From CAWBKV01 sp041946675 (lineage in GTDB: Archaea; Halobacteriota; Methanosarcinia; Methanotrichales; Methanotrichaceae): a stretch of 48,846 bases of DNA. Below the pieces are notes generated by a model. The model was not told the origin of the DNA and did not search any database. It saw only the letters and a list, made by a program, of their open reading frames with translations. Every line of letters starts with the position of its first letter. Within the stretch, counting starts at the first letter, position 1. Positions 8,917-18,145 of the stretch are shown here, one piece after another. Made by a program: the position numbers and the translations under genes. Location of the stretch: positions 1 through 48,846 of the forward strand of contig JBHGAU010000014.1 of the NCBI GenBank assembly GCA_041946675.1, read 5' to 3'.

Positions 8917-9849
8917 ATGAGGGGCTGTATCCTGGCATTTCTTATGATGATTGCCATTGTCTCAAATGCTAATTCTGTCTATTGGTCCAGCAGCGTTGAT
9001 ACCAACTCCTCTCATTGGTACATTTATCGCCAGAGCGATAATCTTAGTTTTAGTCTATCAAGTTCAGTTGAAGGTAAGATCTCACCAGTAGAGTTTCATG
9101 GAAGAGCACTAACTCCCTACCAGTCATATAATGCGGAAATCGGAATGAATGATGTCCGGCTTAGAGAGAGGACGAGCGCTCTAGAAGGGAACTACAGATC
9201 CAATGATGAAATAGAAATGCAGTCAGAAAATAATGCAAACCAAATTGATATTACAGTAGACAAACCTGCGGGAACAAACGTATACGCAATCTCATATAAT
9301 AATGAGCAATGGCCAGTCATCATAAAGGTCGACAGAACAATAGAGTACTCGGGCAAGCAGATAAACGACCGAACTTTTGAGGGAAACAACGGAGATTATG
9401 TGGGTGTAAACTTCCTCAACAACCGTGAGCTATATACAAATCAAAGGATAGTTATGTGGCTGCAAAGGTTCAATGCCACAGTCATGGCGACAAATGATTC
9501 TATTCTTCTGGCCAAGGTCGAGGCCACGAAATACTTGGGATATATAATCCAAGCTCATACGGAGGGTATAGCGGATTTAAGTTATAGACAAAGAGATCCG
9601 CAATATGACATCAAACACCAGGTTTATCCTGCCCTAAACGAGGGAGAAGAACGGTATTATGGTACATACAACCTAGCCAGAAAGATCGAGATGGGATCCG
9701 TATTTAAGAATTCTGATATTGAGGATGATTGGCTGCCATGCTGTTGCGGCGGTTTGGATAATATGACATGCTATGATAAAAATGGCTACGGAGATGATCC
9801 CAACAATATCTTCAATTGCAGATGTTACAGGCCGCAAATACTTAAATAA
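8917..9849 (+). CDS. Secreted protein of unknown function with Cys-rich tail
   Basis: The protein has 310 residues with a signal peptide (M-R-G-C-I-L-A-F-L-M-M, cut near N-S-V-Y). The body is beta-rich with several N-x-S/T sequons and no enzyme motif I recognise. The C-terminus carries W-L-P-C-C-C-G-G, N-M-T-C-Y and N-C-R-C-Y: six cysteines in about 30 residues, which could bind metal or form disulfides. The ATG is preceded by AAGGGATGA, and a TATA-like TTAAATA lies at about 8875. It ends 13 bases before the convergent KdpD-like gene, with no room for a long terminator. It is probably a lineage-specific surface protein. Confidence 0.75.
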   Translation: MRGCILAFLMMIAIVSNANSVYWSSSVDTNSSHWYIYRQSDNLSFSLSSSVEGKISPVEFHGRALTPYQSYNAEIGMNDVRLRERTSALEGNYRSNDEIEMQSENNANQIDITVDKPAGTNVYAISYNNEQWPVIIKVDRTIEYSGKQINDRTFEGNNGDYVGVNFLNNRELYTNQRIVMWLQRFNATVMATNDSILLAKVEATKYLGYIIQAHTEGIADLSYRQRDPQYDIKHQVYPALNEGEERYYGTYNLARKIEMGSVFKNSDIEDDWLPCCCGGLDNMTCYDKNGYGDDPNNIFNCRCYRPQILK

Positions 9850-9862
9850 TATCGAGGAGATC

Positions 9863-11893
9863 CTACAAAGAAAGGGGCGCCGTTTGCTTCTTCTTCACGC
9901 TATCGGTTGTGGGCATAGTCCTCGTCAGCGCGAGAGCAATAATGTTGGCAAAAGCCTCCAATAGCCTTCTCTGCTCTGGCCGCAGGGAGCGGCCCGGCTT
10001 TTCCTGTGCCAGGCGCACGCCCATAACTCCAAGCGGTACCTCTTCAGCCTTAAGGGGCAGGTAGAACATAGATGCCGATGAGAGGGTCTCCGTGCCGCAT
10101 CCAGCAGCCTTGCCATGCTGAAACACCCAGGTAGCCACGCCAAGCTTCCGCTCATCGAAGATCAGCCTCTCTCCCATCTGGGCCCGGGGTATCAGCTGCC
10201 CTGATTCATTGGGTAGAAGAATCAGCACCTCGCATTGAAATGCCTTTGCAATCTCATTAGTAGCATAGCGCAGAAGCTCCTCCTGGCCCTCCACCGCCAT
10301 CAGGTCACGGCTGAATGCATATAGCGATGAAACGAAACGCTCCCTTTCACGAGCACTATCTCCCTGCCATTTGACCATATCCGCCAAAACGCTTGTCACC
10401 ATTCCTACGACAATGAAGACCAGGAATACAGGCAGGTAGCGAATATCCCCAAGGATCATGCCTAACCTGGGCGGCATGAATAAAAAGTCGAGCGCTATTA
10501 CTGCCACAAGAGAGGTCATAAGGCCAGAGCTTCTTCCCCAAGTCATGGCGTTGTATACTACTGGCAGAATCAGTATCATGGCAACGTTGATTAAGCCGAT
10601 CCAGTCGTGCAGTATCCAGCAAAAGCAAACTGTGATGGCCAGGCTCATAAGGCCGCCGTAGAACGGCTTAAGGCTCCGTTCTCCTTTCTCCTCGGATACA
10701 GGTGATACAATCGGCTTTTCTATCTTTTGATCAGCCTCAGTGCCGCCAATGACGAGAACGTGAATTGGACCGCTTTTGCTGATCACTTCATTTACGACAG
10801 AACCCCTGAACCATCTGTTCCAGAAGCTCTTGCGCGGCAGGCCGGCGATGATGAGTGTCACATTATGCTCTCTTGCAAACGAAATTATCTCATCGGAGAT
10901 TTTGCGACCGCTCAGAACCTCGACTTTGGCTCCAAGTTCCTCTGCAAGCATCGTGTTTCTGGAGAGCTGATCGCGGGCAGCCTCGGTTGGGGGTCTTTCC
11001 TGAGGGGACTCGACATAGACCGCAAACCATTCGGCATCAAGGTCTGCAGCCATTCTCTGTCCCACGCGAACAAGGCGCTCAGATAATGGGCTGGTGCCGA
11101 TGCAAACCATCACTGTAGATCCTGCAGGCCAGGGTCCCAGGATGCCCTGCATCTCCATATAGGAGCGCATATCCTCGTCCACTTTATGGGCTGCATACTT
11201 TAAAGCGAGCTCCCTCAAGCCGAGAAGATTGCCTTTCCGGAAGAAGCGGCGCATTGCAAGCTTGGCCTGGGCAGGAACATACACCTTGCCTTCCTTAAAT
11301 CGCTGAATCAGCTCTTCAGGAGGCAGGTCTACAACTTCGATCTCATCTGCAAGTTCCAGTACTCTGTCCGGCAGAGTCTCACTGACACGAACGCCTGTAA
11401 TCTGATAGACGATATCGTTCAGGCTTTCAATATGCTGGATGTTCAGAGTCGTGTAAACGCTGATGCCTGCGTCCAGAATCTCCTCAACATCCTGATACCT
11501 TTTTGCGTGGCGCGATCCTTCAGCGTTAGTGTGTGCCAGTTCGTCTACCAGCGCTATTGTCGGATGGCGTGCAAGGACTGCATCCAGGTCCATCTCATGG
11601 AGTATTATGCCGCCGCGATCTATGTGAAGACAAGGAATGGTTTCCAAGCCGCTTATTAGAGCTTCGGTCTCATGCCGTCCATGGGTCTCGACTATAGCTA
11701 AAACAACATCGACACAGGCTCTTTTCAGCGACTGAGCCTCTTCAAGCATCTGATAAGTTTTGCCGACACCTGCGCTCGCACCCAGAAATATTTTGAGATG
11801 GCCCCGGCTGCTGCTGGCCTCTTGCTCTTCCTGCTCAATATGCTGGATCCTTCGCAGAAGCGCGTCTGGATCGGGCTGGCACTTATCTGTCAA
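9863..11893 (-). CDS. KdpD-like sensor without histidine kinase domain
   Basis: The protein has 676 residues, against about 895 for bacterial KdpD. TTG is the start, with GGGAG about 9 bases upstream. Residues about 30-240 are the KdpD N-terminal domain with Walker A G-A-S-A-G-V-G-K-T (38-46) and V-D-E-L-A-H-T-N. A universal-stress (USP-like) domain spans about 255-375, the four-helix DUF4118 membrane domain about 420-520, and a GAF-like domain about 540-655. The protein then stops. The HisKA dimerisation/phosphoacceptor and HATPase domains are absent, and no kdpE regulator is in the window. It lies downstream of kdpABC on the same strand, behind the EamA gene, with its own TATA-like AT-rich upstream region (about 11922-11950). 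Likely a potassium or turgor sensor acting by binding rather than phosphotransfer (inference). Confidence 0.88.
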   Translation of the reverse strand: MTDKCQPDPDALLRRIQHIEQEEQEASSSRGHLKIFLGASAGVGKTYQMLEEAQSLKRACVDVVLAIVETHGRHETEALISGLETIPCLHIDRGGIILHEMDLDAVLARHPTIALVDELAHTNAEGSRHAKRYQDVEEILDAGISVYTTLNIQHIESLNDIVYQITGVRVSETLPDRVLELADEIEVVDLPPEELIQRFKEGKVYVPAQAKLAMRRFFRKGNLLGLRELALKYAAHKVDEDMRSYMEMQGILGPWPAGSTVMVCIGTSPLSERLVRVGQRMAADLDAEWFAVYVESPQERPPTEAARDQLSRNTMLAEELGAKVEVLSGRKISDEIISFAREHNVTLIIAGLPRKSFWNRWFRGSVVNEVISKSGPIHVLVIGGTEADQKIEKPIVSPVSEEKGERSLKPFYGGLMSLAITVCFCWILHDWIGLINVAMILILPVVYNAMTWGRSSGLMTSLVAVIALDFLFMPPRLGMILGDIRYLPVFLVFIVVGMVTSVLADMVKWQGDSARERERFVSSLYAFSRDLMAVEGQEELLRYATNEIAKAFQCEVLILLPNESGQLIPRAQMGERLIFDERKLGVATWVFQHGKAAGCGTETLSSASMFYLPLKAEEVPLGVMGVRLAQEKPGRSLRPEQRRLLEAFANIIALALTRTMPTTDSVKKKQTAPLSL

Positions 11894-12031
11894 TGCGTGC
11901 TTCTCCCGGATATCTCATTTTGCACAATATCTATATCTATATTAAGTATAATCTTCAATCATGGTACGATGGTCTGAGAATGGATTTGAAGCTTATCATA
12001 AGCATCTTAATTTAAAGTCCTTTTTTGGCTG

Positions 12032-12991
12032 CTAACGGCCTGCAGGAAGTTGCGGCTTCTCTTCTGCACCCAATTTCGCCATTGCTCTAACTGTGACTCT
12101 ATTCAGCACATAAATGCTCGCCATTATGAGACACATCCCCACGACCTCTATCCAAAGCAGCTTCTCCTGTAAGAAGACGTAGCCGGAGATCACAGTGACA
12201 ACCGGTATCAGGTTCAAAAAGGTCGCAGAGACAGTAGCACCCAGCCTTTTAACTGCATAAATGTAAAAAAGATATTCAAAGGCAGAGCAGAATATGCCCA
12301 GAAATACTAGGTTTTCCAGAGTTAAGGGTGTCAGGGATGAGATTTCAGGCCATCTTTCTATTTCTGGAAGGACAAACGGTACAAAGAGAAAGATGCTTGC
12401 CAGAGACTGGTAGGTGATGATTGATATGCCGGAATGCTCTCCATCCAGATATTTATTCAAGAATGTATAAGCTACCCAGCAGATCATTGATCCCATCATC
12501 AGCAAGTTGCCATAGAATCTGGAGGACGAAAAATCCAGGTGACCATCCCCCGTCACCACAAAATAGACTCCAATTATCGATATCATGATGCAAGCCGCAA
12601 TCCTCCAATTAGCCCTTTGTTGGAAGAATAGCATCTCGATGATGATCGCAAATATGGGCATGGCTGCTACGAGCATGGATGCATTGGATGCTGTCGTGTA
12701 TAAAAGGGCGTTATTTTCAAAGATGAAGTACAAAACGATTCCAAGCAGGCTTGTGATGATGACTGCGACCAGATCCTTCCAGGTAATTCGTTTCAATGAA
12801 TTGGTATAAAGAGCTATAGGAATTAAAGCTGCTGAGGCAATAGAATACCTAAAGAGTCCGATCGTTACAGGAGGGATCTGAGCAAGGACGATCTTTGTGC
12901 TGATTATGGACAGACCCCAAAATACTACGGTCAGAATCATAAGTGACAGCGCAATATAATGTTCTTTCTTTTCTCCGGTGAGATCCTTCAA
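12032..12991 (-). CDS. EamA/DMT-family transporter
   Basis: This is a drug/metabolite-transporter-superfamily protein with two EamA repeats and about ten membrane segments. The first repeat begins near L-S-L-M-I-L-T-V-V-F-W-G and the second near G-S-M-I-C-W-V-A-Y-T-F. Such proteins export amino acids or other small metabolites; the substrate here cannot be told. I chose the TTG at 12991 because AGGAG sits 7 bases upstream. A TTG at 13018 is also in frame. It lies between kdpC and the KdpD-like gene, but a terminator after kdpC and a gap of over 110 bases suggest it is not part of the kdp transcript. Confidence 0.85.
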   Translation of the reverse strand: MKDLTGEKKEHYIALSLMILTVVFWGLSIISTKIVLAQIPPVTIGLFRYSIASAALIPIALYTNSLKRITWKDLVAVIITSLLGIVLYFIFENNALLYTTASNASMLVAAMPIFAIIIEMLFFQQRANWRIAACIMISIIGVYFVVTGDGHLDFSSSRFYGNLLMMGSMICWVAYTFLNKYLDGEHSGISIITYQSLASIFLFVPFVLPEIERWPEISSLTPLTLENLVFLGIFCSAFEYLFYIYAVKRLGATVSATFLNLIPVVTVISGYVFLQEKLLWIEVVGMCLIMASIYVLNRVTVRAMAKLGAEEKPQLPAGR

Positions 12992-13072
12992 AGATACGCT
13001 CCTATAATTGAACCCCAAGATGGCCTTCTTTTATCCTTGATATATCTTTTTATCTTGAATAATCAAACCTTG

Positions 13073-13105
13073 AAAGAAAAGAACAGAAGCAGGCAATGCC
13101 TGCTT
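13073..13105 (-). terminator. Terminator after kdpC
   Basis: AAGCAGGC (13087-13094) and GCCTGCTT (13098-13105) form a perfect 8-bp stem with a 3-base loop. It starts 3 bases after the kdpC stop on the minus strand and is followed by a T-rich tract (CTGTTCTTTTCTTTC). It probably ends the kdpABC transcript. Confidence 0.7.
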
Positions 13106-13107
13106 GT

Positions 13108-13701
13108 TTATCGTTTGTGATTTTTGGCCAGCTCATCCAGTGCGATATTGAGCTTGAGCACATTCACCCTGTCTTGTCCGAATATGCCGAACTGCGGTCC
13201 CTCGATATGCTGGTCGACCAGCGCTCGAACATCAGATTCCGGCAGCCCCCTCGCTTTGGCAACTCGTGATACCTGGATCATCGCACCCTGCGGGCTGATA
13301 TCCGGATCAAGGCCGCTACCAGAGGCCAGCACTAGATCCGCAGGAACTGATGCATTTGGCGATAGATTGTTCTCGCCTCTTACTTGTTGAACTCTAGCGC
13401 GCACCTGCTCCATAAGCTTGGCACTGGTCGGCCCAAGGTTGCTGCCGCCGGAATTGCTGCCGTTATAATCTACGGCAGAAGGCCGCCCATGGAAGTAGCC
13501 GGGGCTCGTGAAGCTCTGACCGAAGAGCTCAGACCCAACTACTGTGCCGTTCACATAAATCAGGCTCCCATGGGCCTGATGAGGCATCACTATATCGGCA
13601 ACGAAGCTTATGAAAAATGGATAGGCCAGACTGAGCAAACACACAAGCGCAAACAGCGATACACAGGTCCTTGCCTCTTTAATAATCTCGCGTCTATCCA
13701 T
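13108..13701 (-). CDS. kdpC: Potassium-transporting ATPase KdpC subunit
   Basis: KdpC has 197 residues, the usual length. One N-terminal membrane helix (about 12-35) is followed by a soluble domain with the family features N-G-T-V-V-G-S, F-H-G-R-P-S, Y-N-G-S-N-S-G-G-S-N-L-G-P-T, D-L-V-L-A-S-G-S-G-L-D-P-D-I-S and the tail V-N-V-L-K-L-N. KdpC stabilises KdpB and helps nucleotide binding in the Kdp high-affinity K+ pump. The ATG start has GGTGA 4 bases upstream. It begins 4 bases after the kdpB stop, so translation is probably coupled. Confidence 0.96.
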   Translation of the reverse strand: MDRREIIKEARTCVSLFALVCLLSLAYPFFISFVADIVMPHQAHGSLIYVNGTVVGSELFGQSFTSPGYFHGRPSAVDYNGSNSGGSNLGPTSAKLMEQVRARVQQVRGENNLSPNASVPADLVLASGSGLDPDISPQGAMIQVSRVAKARGLPESDVRALVDQHIEGPQFGIFGQDRVNVLKLNIALDELAKNHKR

Positions 13702-13705
13702 CTTC

Positions 13706-15742
13706 TCACCCCAGATGCAGCATCACTACAAGTATATCGATCAGCTTGATTCCGATGAATGGAATAATCAATCCTCCAAGGCCGTAAACTACGAGGTTAT
13801 ATCGCAGCAGCGATTCAGTTGTGGCCGGTCTGTAGCTGACTCCCCTCAGAGCAAGAGGTATAAGCGCCGGTATGATAAGGGCGTTAAAGATTATTGCAGA
13901 TAAAACTGCGCTTGTTGGCGTTGACAGGCCCATGATATTCAGTGCCTCCAGCTGAGGATATGTGGCTGCGAAAATAGCCGGCAAAATGGCAAAGTATTTC
14001 GAGACATCATTCGCCACGCTGAATGTTGTAAGGGCACCTCTGGTCATTAAAAGCTGCTTGCCGATCTCGACTATATCCAGGAGCTTTGCGGGGTTGGAAT
14101 CAAGATCTACCATGTTTGCGGCTTCTCTGGCTGCCTGAGTGCCGGCATTCATAGCCACCGCCAGATCGGCCTGGGCGAGGGCTGGAGCATCGTTGGTTCC
14201 ATCTCCGATCATCGCCACCATGTGGCCATCCTTCTGATATCTGCGAATGACATCCAGCTTGATTTCCGGTCGGGCCTGAGCCAGGAAGTCATCAATGCCT
14301 GCCTCGGCCGCAATAGCTGCAGCCGTCACAGGATTATCGCCAGTGATCATGACGAAGCGTATACCCAGCTTGCGCATGTTGGTCAATCGTTCTTTAATTC
14401 CCTCTTTTATTATATCCTTTAATCGAATGGCGCCGAGTATATCGCAGCCCTTGGCCACGACCAGCGGCGTTCCGCCATCCCTTGAGATCCTGTCAACGGC
14501 TGCTTTGATCTCATCTGGTATGCTCCCACCTTTTAGCTTCACATAATTATATATTGAATCGGCGGCTCCTTTTCTTATCTCCCGGCCATCCAAATTTATC
14601 CCGCTCATCCGCGTCACTGGGCTGAATGGTATGAAGATTGAACCCTCAGGAGGTCGGATATCCCTTCCCCGAACACCCAGAACCTGCTTACTTAGATCCA
14701 CGATACTTCTTCCCTCCGGGGTATCATCTGCCAGAGATGAGAGCATTGCAGCATCCGCCAGATCTTCACTGGTTATTCCTTGGGCAGGGATAAACTCAGT
14801 TGCCATTCTATTTCCAAGAGTGATGGTGCCGGTTTTATCCATCAGCACCAGATCCACATTTCCTGAAGCTTCTACGCCTCTGCCGGATAGTGCAAGAACA
14901 TTGTTTTGGAGAAGTCTTTCCATGCCAGCAATTCCTATTGCAGGCAAGAGTCCACCGATGGTAGTTGGGATCAGGCATACCAACAACGATATCAGCACAA
15001 CTACACCTATGCTCACTCCTACAAAGTTTGCAAAAGGCACCATTGTAACGACTACAATAATGAATATTGCAGTCATTCCTATGAGGAGTATCTCCAAGGC
15101 CCGTTCATTCGGCGTCTTCTGGCGTTTTGCATTCTCTACCATTGATATCATCTGGTCCAGGAAGGTCTCGCCTGGATTTGTTGTGATGCGGACCGTAATC
15201 CGGCCCGAGATGATACGAGTTCCGCCTGTTACGCCACATAGAGTTCCACCAGGCTCACGAACCACCGGAGCCGACTCGCCGGTTATTGCTGACTCATCCA
15301 CCAGCGCAGTTCCCTCTACGATCTCACCATCGCTGGGTATTATCTCGCCGTCTTTCACTACAACCAGATCGTCCCTAAGCAGTGCCGTTGCAGGGATCTG
15401 CTCTATGCTGCCATTGTTCAGAAGTTTGTTTGCCATTGCCTCGCTTCTGGCTATACGTAAGCTCTCAGCCTGGGCGCGGCCTCTTCCTTCTGCAAGGGCT
15501 TCAGAAAAGTTGGCAAAGAGCACTGTAAACCAGAGCCAGATGCCTATCTGTATATCGAACTTGAAGTTTCCGCCCGTTAGTAAATCGCCTACGGCTATCA
15601 AGGTAGTTACTAAAGCGCCGAGTTCAACTACGAACATGACTACATTTCGACGCTGGATGATGGGGTTCAGCTTTAGGAAGGAGCCTTTTATCGCCTGTTT
15701 TATTATATCTGATTTCCAGAGATTTGTCGTCTTGCCTCGCAT
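13706..15742 (-). CDS. kdpB: Potassium-transporting ATPase KdpB subunit
   Basis: This is a P-type ATPase of 678 residues and the energising subunit of KdpFABC. Visible motifs are T-G-E-S (154-157, where the Ser corresponds to the regulatory Ser of E. coli KdpB), D-K-T-G-T-I-T with phospho-Asp 302, T-G-D-N-P-V-T and G-D-G-T-N-D-A-P-A. Seven membrane helices are expected and hydrophobic blocks fit. A strong ribosome binding site, AAAGGAGG, lies upstream of the ATG. It lies between kdpA (13-base gap) and kdpC (4-base gap). A long open frame on the opposite strand (14631-15875) is a codon-bias shadow. Confidence 0.98.
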   Translation of the reverse strand: MRGKTTNLWKSDIIKQAIKGSFLKLNPIIQRRNVVMFVVELGALVTTLIAVGDLLTGGNFKFDIQIGIWLWFTVLFANFSEALAEGRGRAQAESLRIARSEAMANKLLNNGSIEQIPATALLRDDLVVVKDGEIIPSDGEIVEGTALVDESAITGESAPVVREPGGTLCGVTGGTRIISGRITVRITTNPGETFLDQMISMVENAKRQKTPNERALEILLIGMTAIFIIVVVTMVPFANFVGVSIGVVVLISLLVCLIPTTIGGLLPAIGIAGMERLLQNNVLALSGRGVEASGNVDLVLMDKTGTITLGNRMATEFIPAQGITSEDLADAAMLSSLADDTPEGRSIVDLSKQVLGVRGRDIRPPEGSIFIPFSPVTRMSGINLDGREIRKGAADSIYNYVKLKGGSIPDEIKAAVDRISRDGGTPLVVAKGCDILGAIRLKDIIKEGIKERLTNMRKLGIRFVMITGDNPVTAAAIAAEAGIDDFLAQARPEIKLDVIRRYQKDGHMVAMIGDGTNDAPALAQADLAVAMNAGTQAAREAANMVDLDSNPAKLLDIVEIGKQLLMTRGALTTFSVANDVSKYFAILPAIFAATYPQLEALNIMGLSTPTSAVLSAIIFNALIIPALIPLALRGVSYRPATTESLLRYNLVVYGLGGLIIPFIGIKLIDILVVMLHLG

Positions 15743-15755
15743 ACCTCATCCTCCT

Positions 15756-17453
15756 TTAGAACGTCTTTCCCGCCAACATCATCATATGCTCCAGAATTGG
15801 TCCGATTGTAGCTACAGGGAAGAAAGCCAATGCGCTCAATATGAAGACCACAAACACCACTGTGATTATGAATAACGGGCTTGCAACAGGCAGCGTGGCA
15901 GCGCTGACTGCTATCTGTCCCTTGCGAGCCATGGATCCGGCAATGGCAAGAGCAACAAGCATGGTAGAATATCTCCCCAAGATCATACATGGAGGGGTCA
16001 TCAGATTGATAAATGTGGCAAGGACATTCAGCCCTCCCATATAGGAGCCGTTGTTTATTGAGCATGAAGTAAAGGCGAAGAGCACCTCCGTTAGCCCATG
16101 CGGGCCCGCGTTGCCAAGAGTCGCAAGACCAGCCACCGATATTATGGCAACGGCAGTCGTAACCAGCGATGAGAAGGACGAGAACAGGAATGAGGTCCCG
16201 GCCAGGATGATTTCACGAAGCTCAAGCTTCTTGCCTATGATCTCAGGCGTCCTTCCCGTCATCAGCCCTGCCACGAACATGCTTACAATAAAGTAATGGA
16301 GCATAGCTAGAGAACCTTCACCAATGCACCCGTAGATGGGCGCTCCAATCACTATGAAGAAAATAACCTGCAGTATGCTGAGGGGTGCCAGGCTGTCATG
16401 CTGAGTGATTGTAGAGCCGTTTGCCGGGGCCATGCCAACAATAATGTATAAAATGTGCTCGAACATGGAGAAACGCACTTCTTTGCCCTCTAGGTTTATG
16501 CCTCCTGCAACTCCGAGATTTTCAAGAGTTGGGTTTGGCTGATTCTCAGCGTAAAATGGAAGAGGCATGCCCAGAAGGAACAGCAATGACATAACAGAGA
16601 AGAGCGCAATTGTTGTATCACGGCTTTTAGCTAGCCTGCCTATCATAACTACTATTGATACGGGAACGAACAGTATGTAGCCGATGGAAAGCCAGTTATT
16701 GAATGGTGTGGGATTCTCAAAAGGATGGGCCATGCTCTGGCCAAAGAAGTTGCCGCCATCTTCGCATATCAGCTGATATAATATTGTCGTGGCAGCAGGC
16801 CCGCCAGGTATCAGCTGCACTCCTCCCTCGAGAGTATGAGCTACCATATAGGAATCAAAATTCATCACCACACCCTGGGAGATAAGCGGGAATACTAAGA
16901 TTGTAAGAGGTATCCAGACATACAGAATTGCCCGGGTCATATCAACCCAGAAATTGCCGACCGTTGGAGAGTGCCTGCGGCTGAAGGATCTTGCCAGGGT
17001 TACGACGCATACAAATCCAATTGTTGGGCTGATATAATCCTGGACGAGGAGCCCAAGCAATTGCGTCATGTAGCTGAGGTCTCGTTCACCTGTGTAAGAA
17101 ATCCATTGGGTATTGGTGGTCCAGGAGATTGCTTGATTCAGAGCTAAATCCCAGCTAATGGCGCCGAGCCCTTGAGGATTTAAAGGAAGAACGCCTTGAA
17201 GCCGCATAATTACGAACGCAAATATGACGCTAAGAATCTCAAAGCCAATCAATGTGGCGACGTATTTCTTCCACGTCATCTCCCTGTTTTCATCAATGCC
17301 GCATACCTTGTAGAGCCATCGCTCGATAGGCCTCAATACCGGCGAAAGAAGAGTAGGCTCTCCATTGAAGACCTTGGCCAGATACATTCCAAAGGGTATC
17401 GCCAATATCATGGTGAATACTATAATGGCTACATATGCCAGTTCCTGCAGCAT
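15756..17453 (-). CDS. kdpA: Potassium-transporting ATPase KdpA subunit
   Basis: This is the potassium-binding channel-like subunit, 565 residues with about ten membrane helices and four selectivity-filter-type loops (for example C-E-D-G-G-N-F-F-G-Q and S-C-S-I-N-N-G-S-Y). It belongs to the superfamily of K+ transporters and brings K+ to KdpB. GAGGG precedes the ATG. It is the first large gene of the kdp operon, 147 bases after the stop of a 58-residue membrane protein on the same strand. The spacer between them holds a 64-codon GTG-started frame (17455-17649) that I do not regard as a gene. Confidence 0.98.
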   Translation of the reverse strand: MLQELAYVAIIVFTMILAIPFGMYLAKVFNGEPTLLSPVLRPIERWLYKVCGIDENREMTWKKYVATLIGFEILSVIFAFVIMRLQGVLPLNPQGLGAISWDLALNQAISWTTNTQWISYTGERDLSYMTQLLGLLVQDYISPTIGFVCVVTLARSFSRRHSPTVGNFWVDMTRAILYVWIPLTILVFPLISQGVVMNFDSYMVAHTLEGGVQLIPGGPAATTILYQLICEDGGNFFGQSMAHPFENPTPFNNWLSIGYILFVPVSIVVMIGRLAKSRDTTIALFSVMSLLFLLGMPLPFYAENQPNPTLENLGVAGGINLEGKEVRFSMFEHILYIIVGMAPANGSTITQHDSLAPLSILQVIFFIVIGAPIYGCIGEGSLAMLHYFIVSMFVAGLMTGRTPEIIGKKLELREIILAGTSFLFSSFSSLVTTAVAIISVAGLATLGNAGPHGLTEVLFAFTSCSINNGSYMGGLNVLATFINLMTPPCMILGRYSTMLVALAIAGSMARKGQIAVSAATLPVASPLFIITVVFVVFILSALAFFPVATIGPILEHMMMLAGKTF

Positions 17454-17600
17454 CTTATATCGCCCTCACAAGTAAATTATCAGATGGATGGCTTTCAATT
17501 TGATAGCCTAATCTGAGAAATGTACAAACGCCTGGATATCCGTTAACCTGGATACTCAGCTCAGGACTGTGCTCAGGATAGAAGCTGAGCGGCCTTATCT

Positions 17601-17777
17601 TCAAGATGCAATCCCTCCGCTGAAGAAAATTACTACCAAGACCCACCACAAAATCATAGAAGATACAACTATAAATATGGCTCTTATTATTTCCCTGCCT
17701 TCCCTCTCTGAGATCTCTCGTAGCTCTTCGATAATCCTCGCATCTTCCTCGCTTGTATTCAGGCTAGTACTGGGCAT
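17601..17777 (-). CDS. Small single-span membrane protein at the head of the kdp operon
   Basis: This 58-residue ORF has an excellent ribosome binding site (AAAGGAGGATC, 3 bases before the ATG). Residues 10-31 are a charged helix (E-E-D-A-R-I-I-E-E-L-R-E), and residues about 32-55 form one hydrophobic span (A-I-F-I-V-V-S-S-M-I-L-W-W-V-L-V-V-I-F-F) ending S-G-G-I-A-S. It reads in the same direction as kdpABC. Bacterial KdpF is a 29-residue single-span peptide in the same genomic position. This protein is longer and shares no clear sequence with it, so a KdpF-like role is inferred from position and topology only. Confidence 0.7.
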   Translation of the reverse strand: MPSTSLNTSEEDARIIEELREISEREGREIIRAIFIVVSSMILWWVLVVIFFSGGIAS

Positions 17778-18145
17778 TTTGATCCTCCTTTATCCAGCTT
17801 CAGATAATTTTTTCTATAATACAGTTGCAAGCAGATAATTTATTAACCTTATTAAATTAGGCAATAAAGATCTATTGTAAAATATACCTTTGGTGTTGTG
17901 CTTCTTTGATCTTGATGTCCAAGCCACATAGAAAGGCAATGCTCATTGAGCGTTCCATTGCTGTGGCAGGATTAACTCGGACACTAATTACAGTCATCTG
18001 AGCCCGCCTCATAAAAGTTCATAATATTTAAGAATTTCTCTCAAACTTTAAAAACCCTTAAGGATATCCCCTGAGCAGAAGAATACCTGATGATAGCCAT
18101 GGAAAGAGAGCATGTTATGAGCATGTTATGAGGAGGAAATAAAAT
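17778..18145. other. Divergent intergenic region with possible tiny ORF
   Basis: This 368-base spacer separates the kdp operon from a divergent secreted-protein gene. The side near 17778-17880 is AT-rich and should hold the kdp promoter. TTTAAAAA at about 18045 is a TATA candidate for the plus-strand gene. An 11-bp direct tandem duplication (18108-18118 and 18119-18129) sits just before the GGAGG of that gene. A minus-strand frame of 46 codons (17872-18012, or 41 codons from the internal ATG after GAGGCGGG) is open but matches nothing I know. Confidence 0.4.

Noticed and set aside
14631..15875. A 414-codon open frame on the plus strand opposite kdpB
   Set aside because: It is a codon-bias mirror of kdpB, whose P-type ATPase motifs fill the other strand; its residue content is Ser/Pro/Thr-rich with no domain.
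17455..17649. A 64-codon minus-strand ORF between the small membrane protein and kdpA
   Set aside because: It starts at GTG inside the small membrane protein gene, has no ribosome binding site and no recognisable fold.
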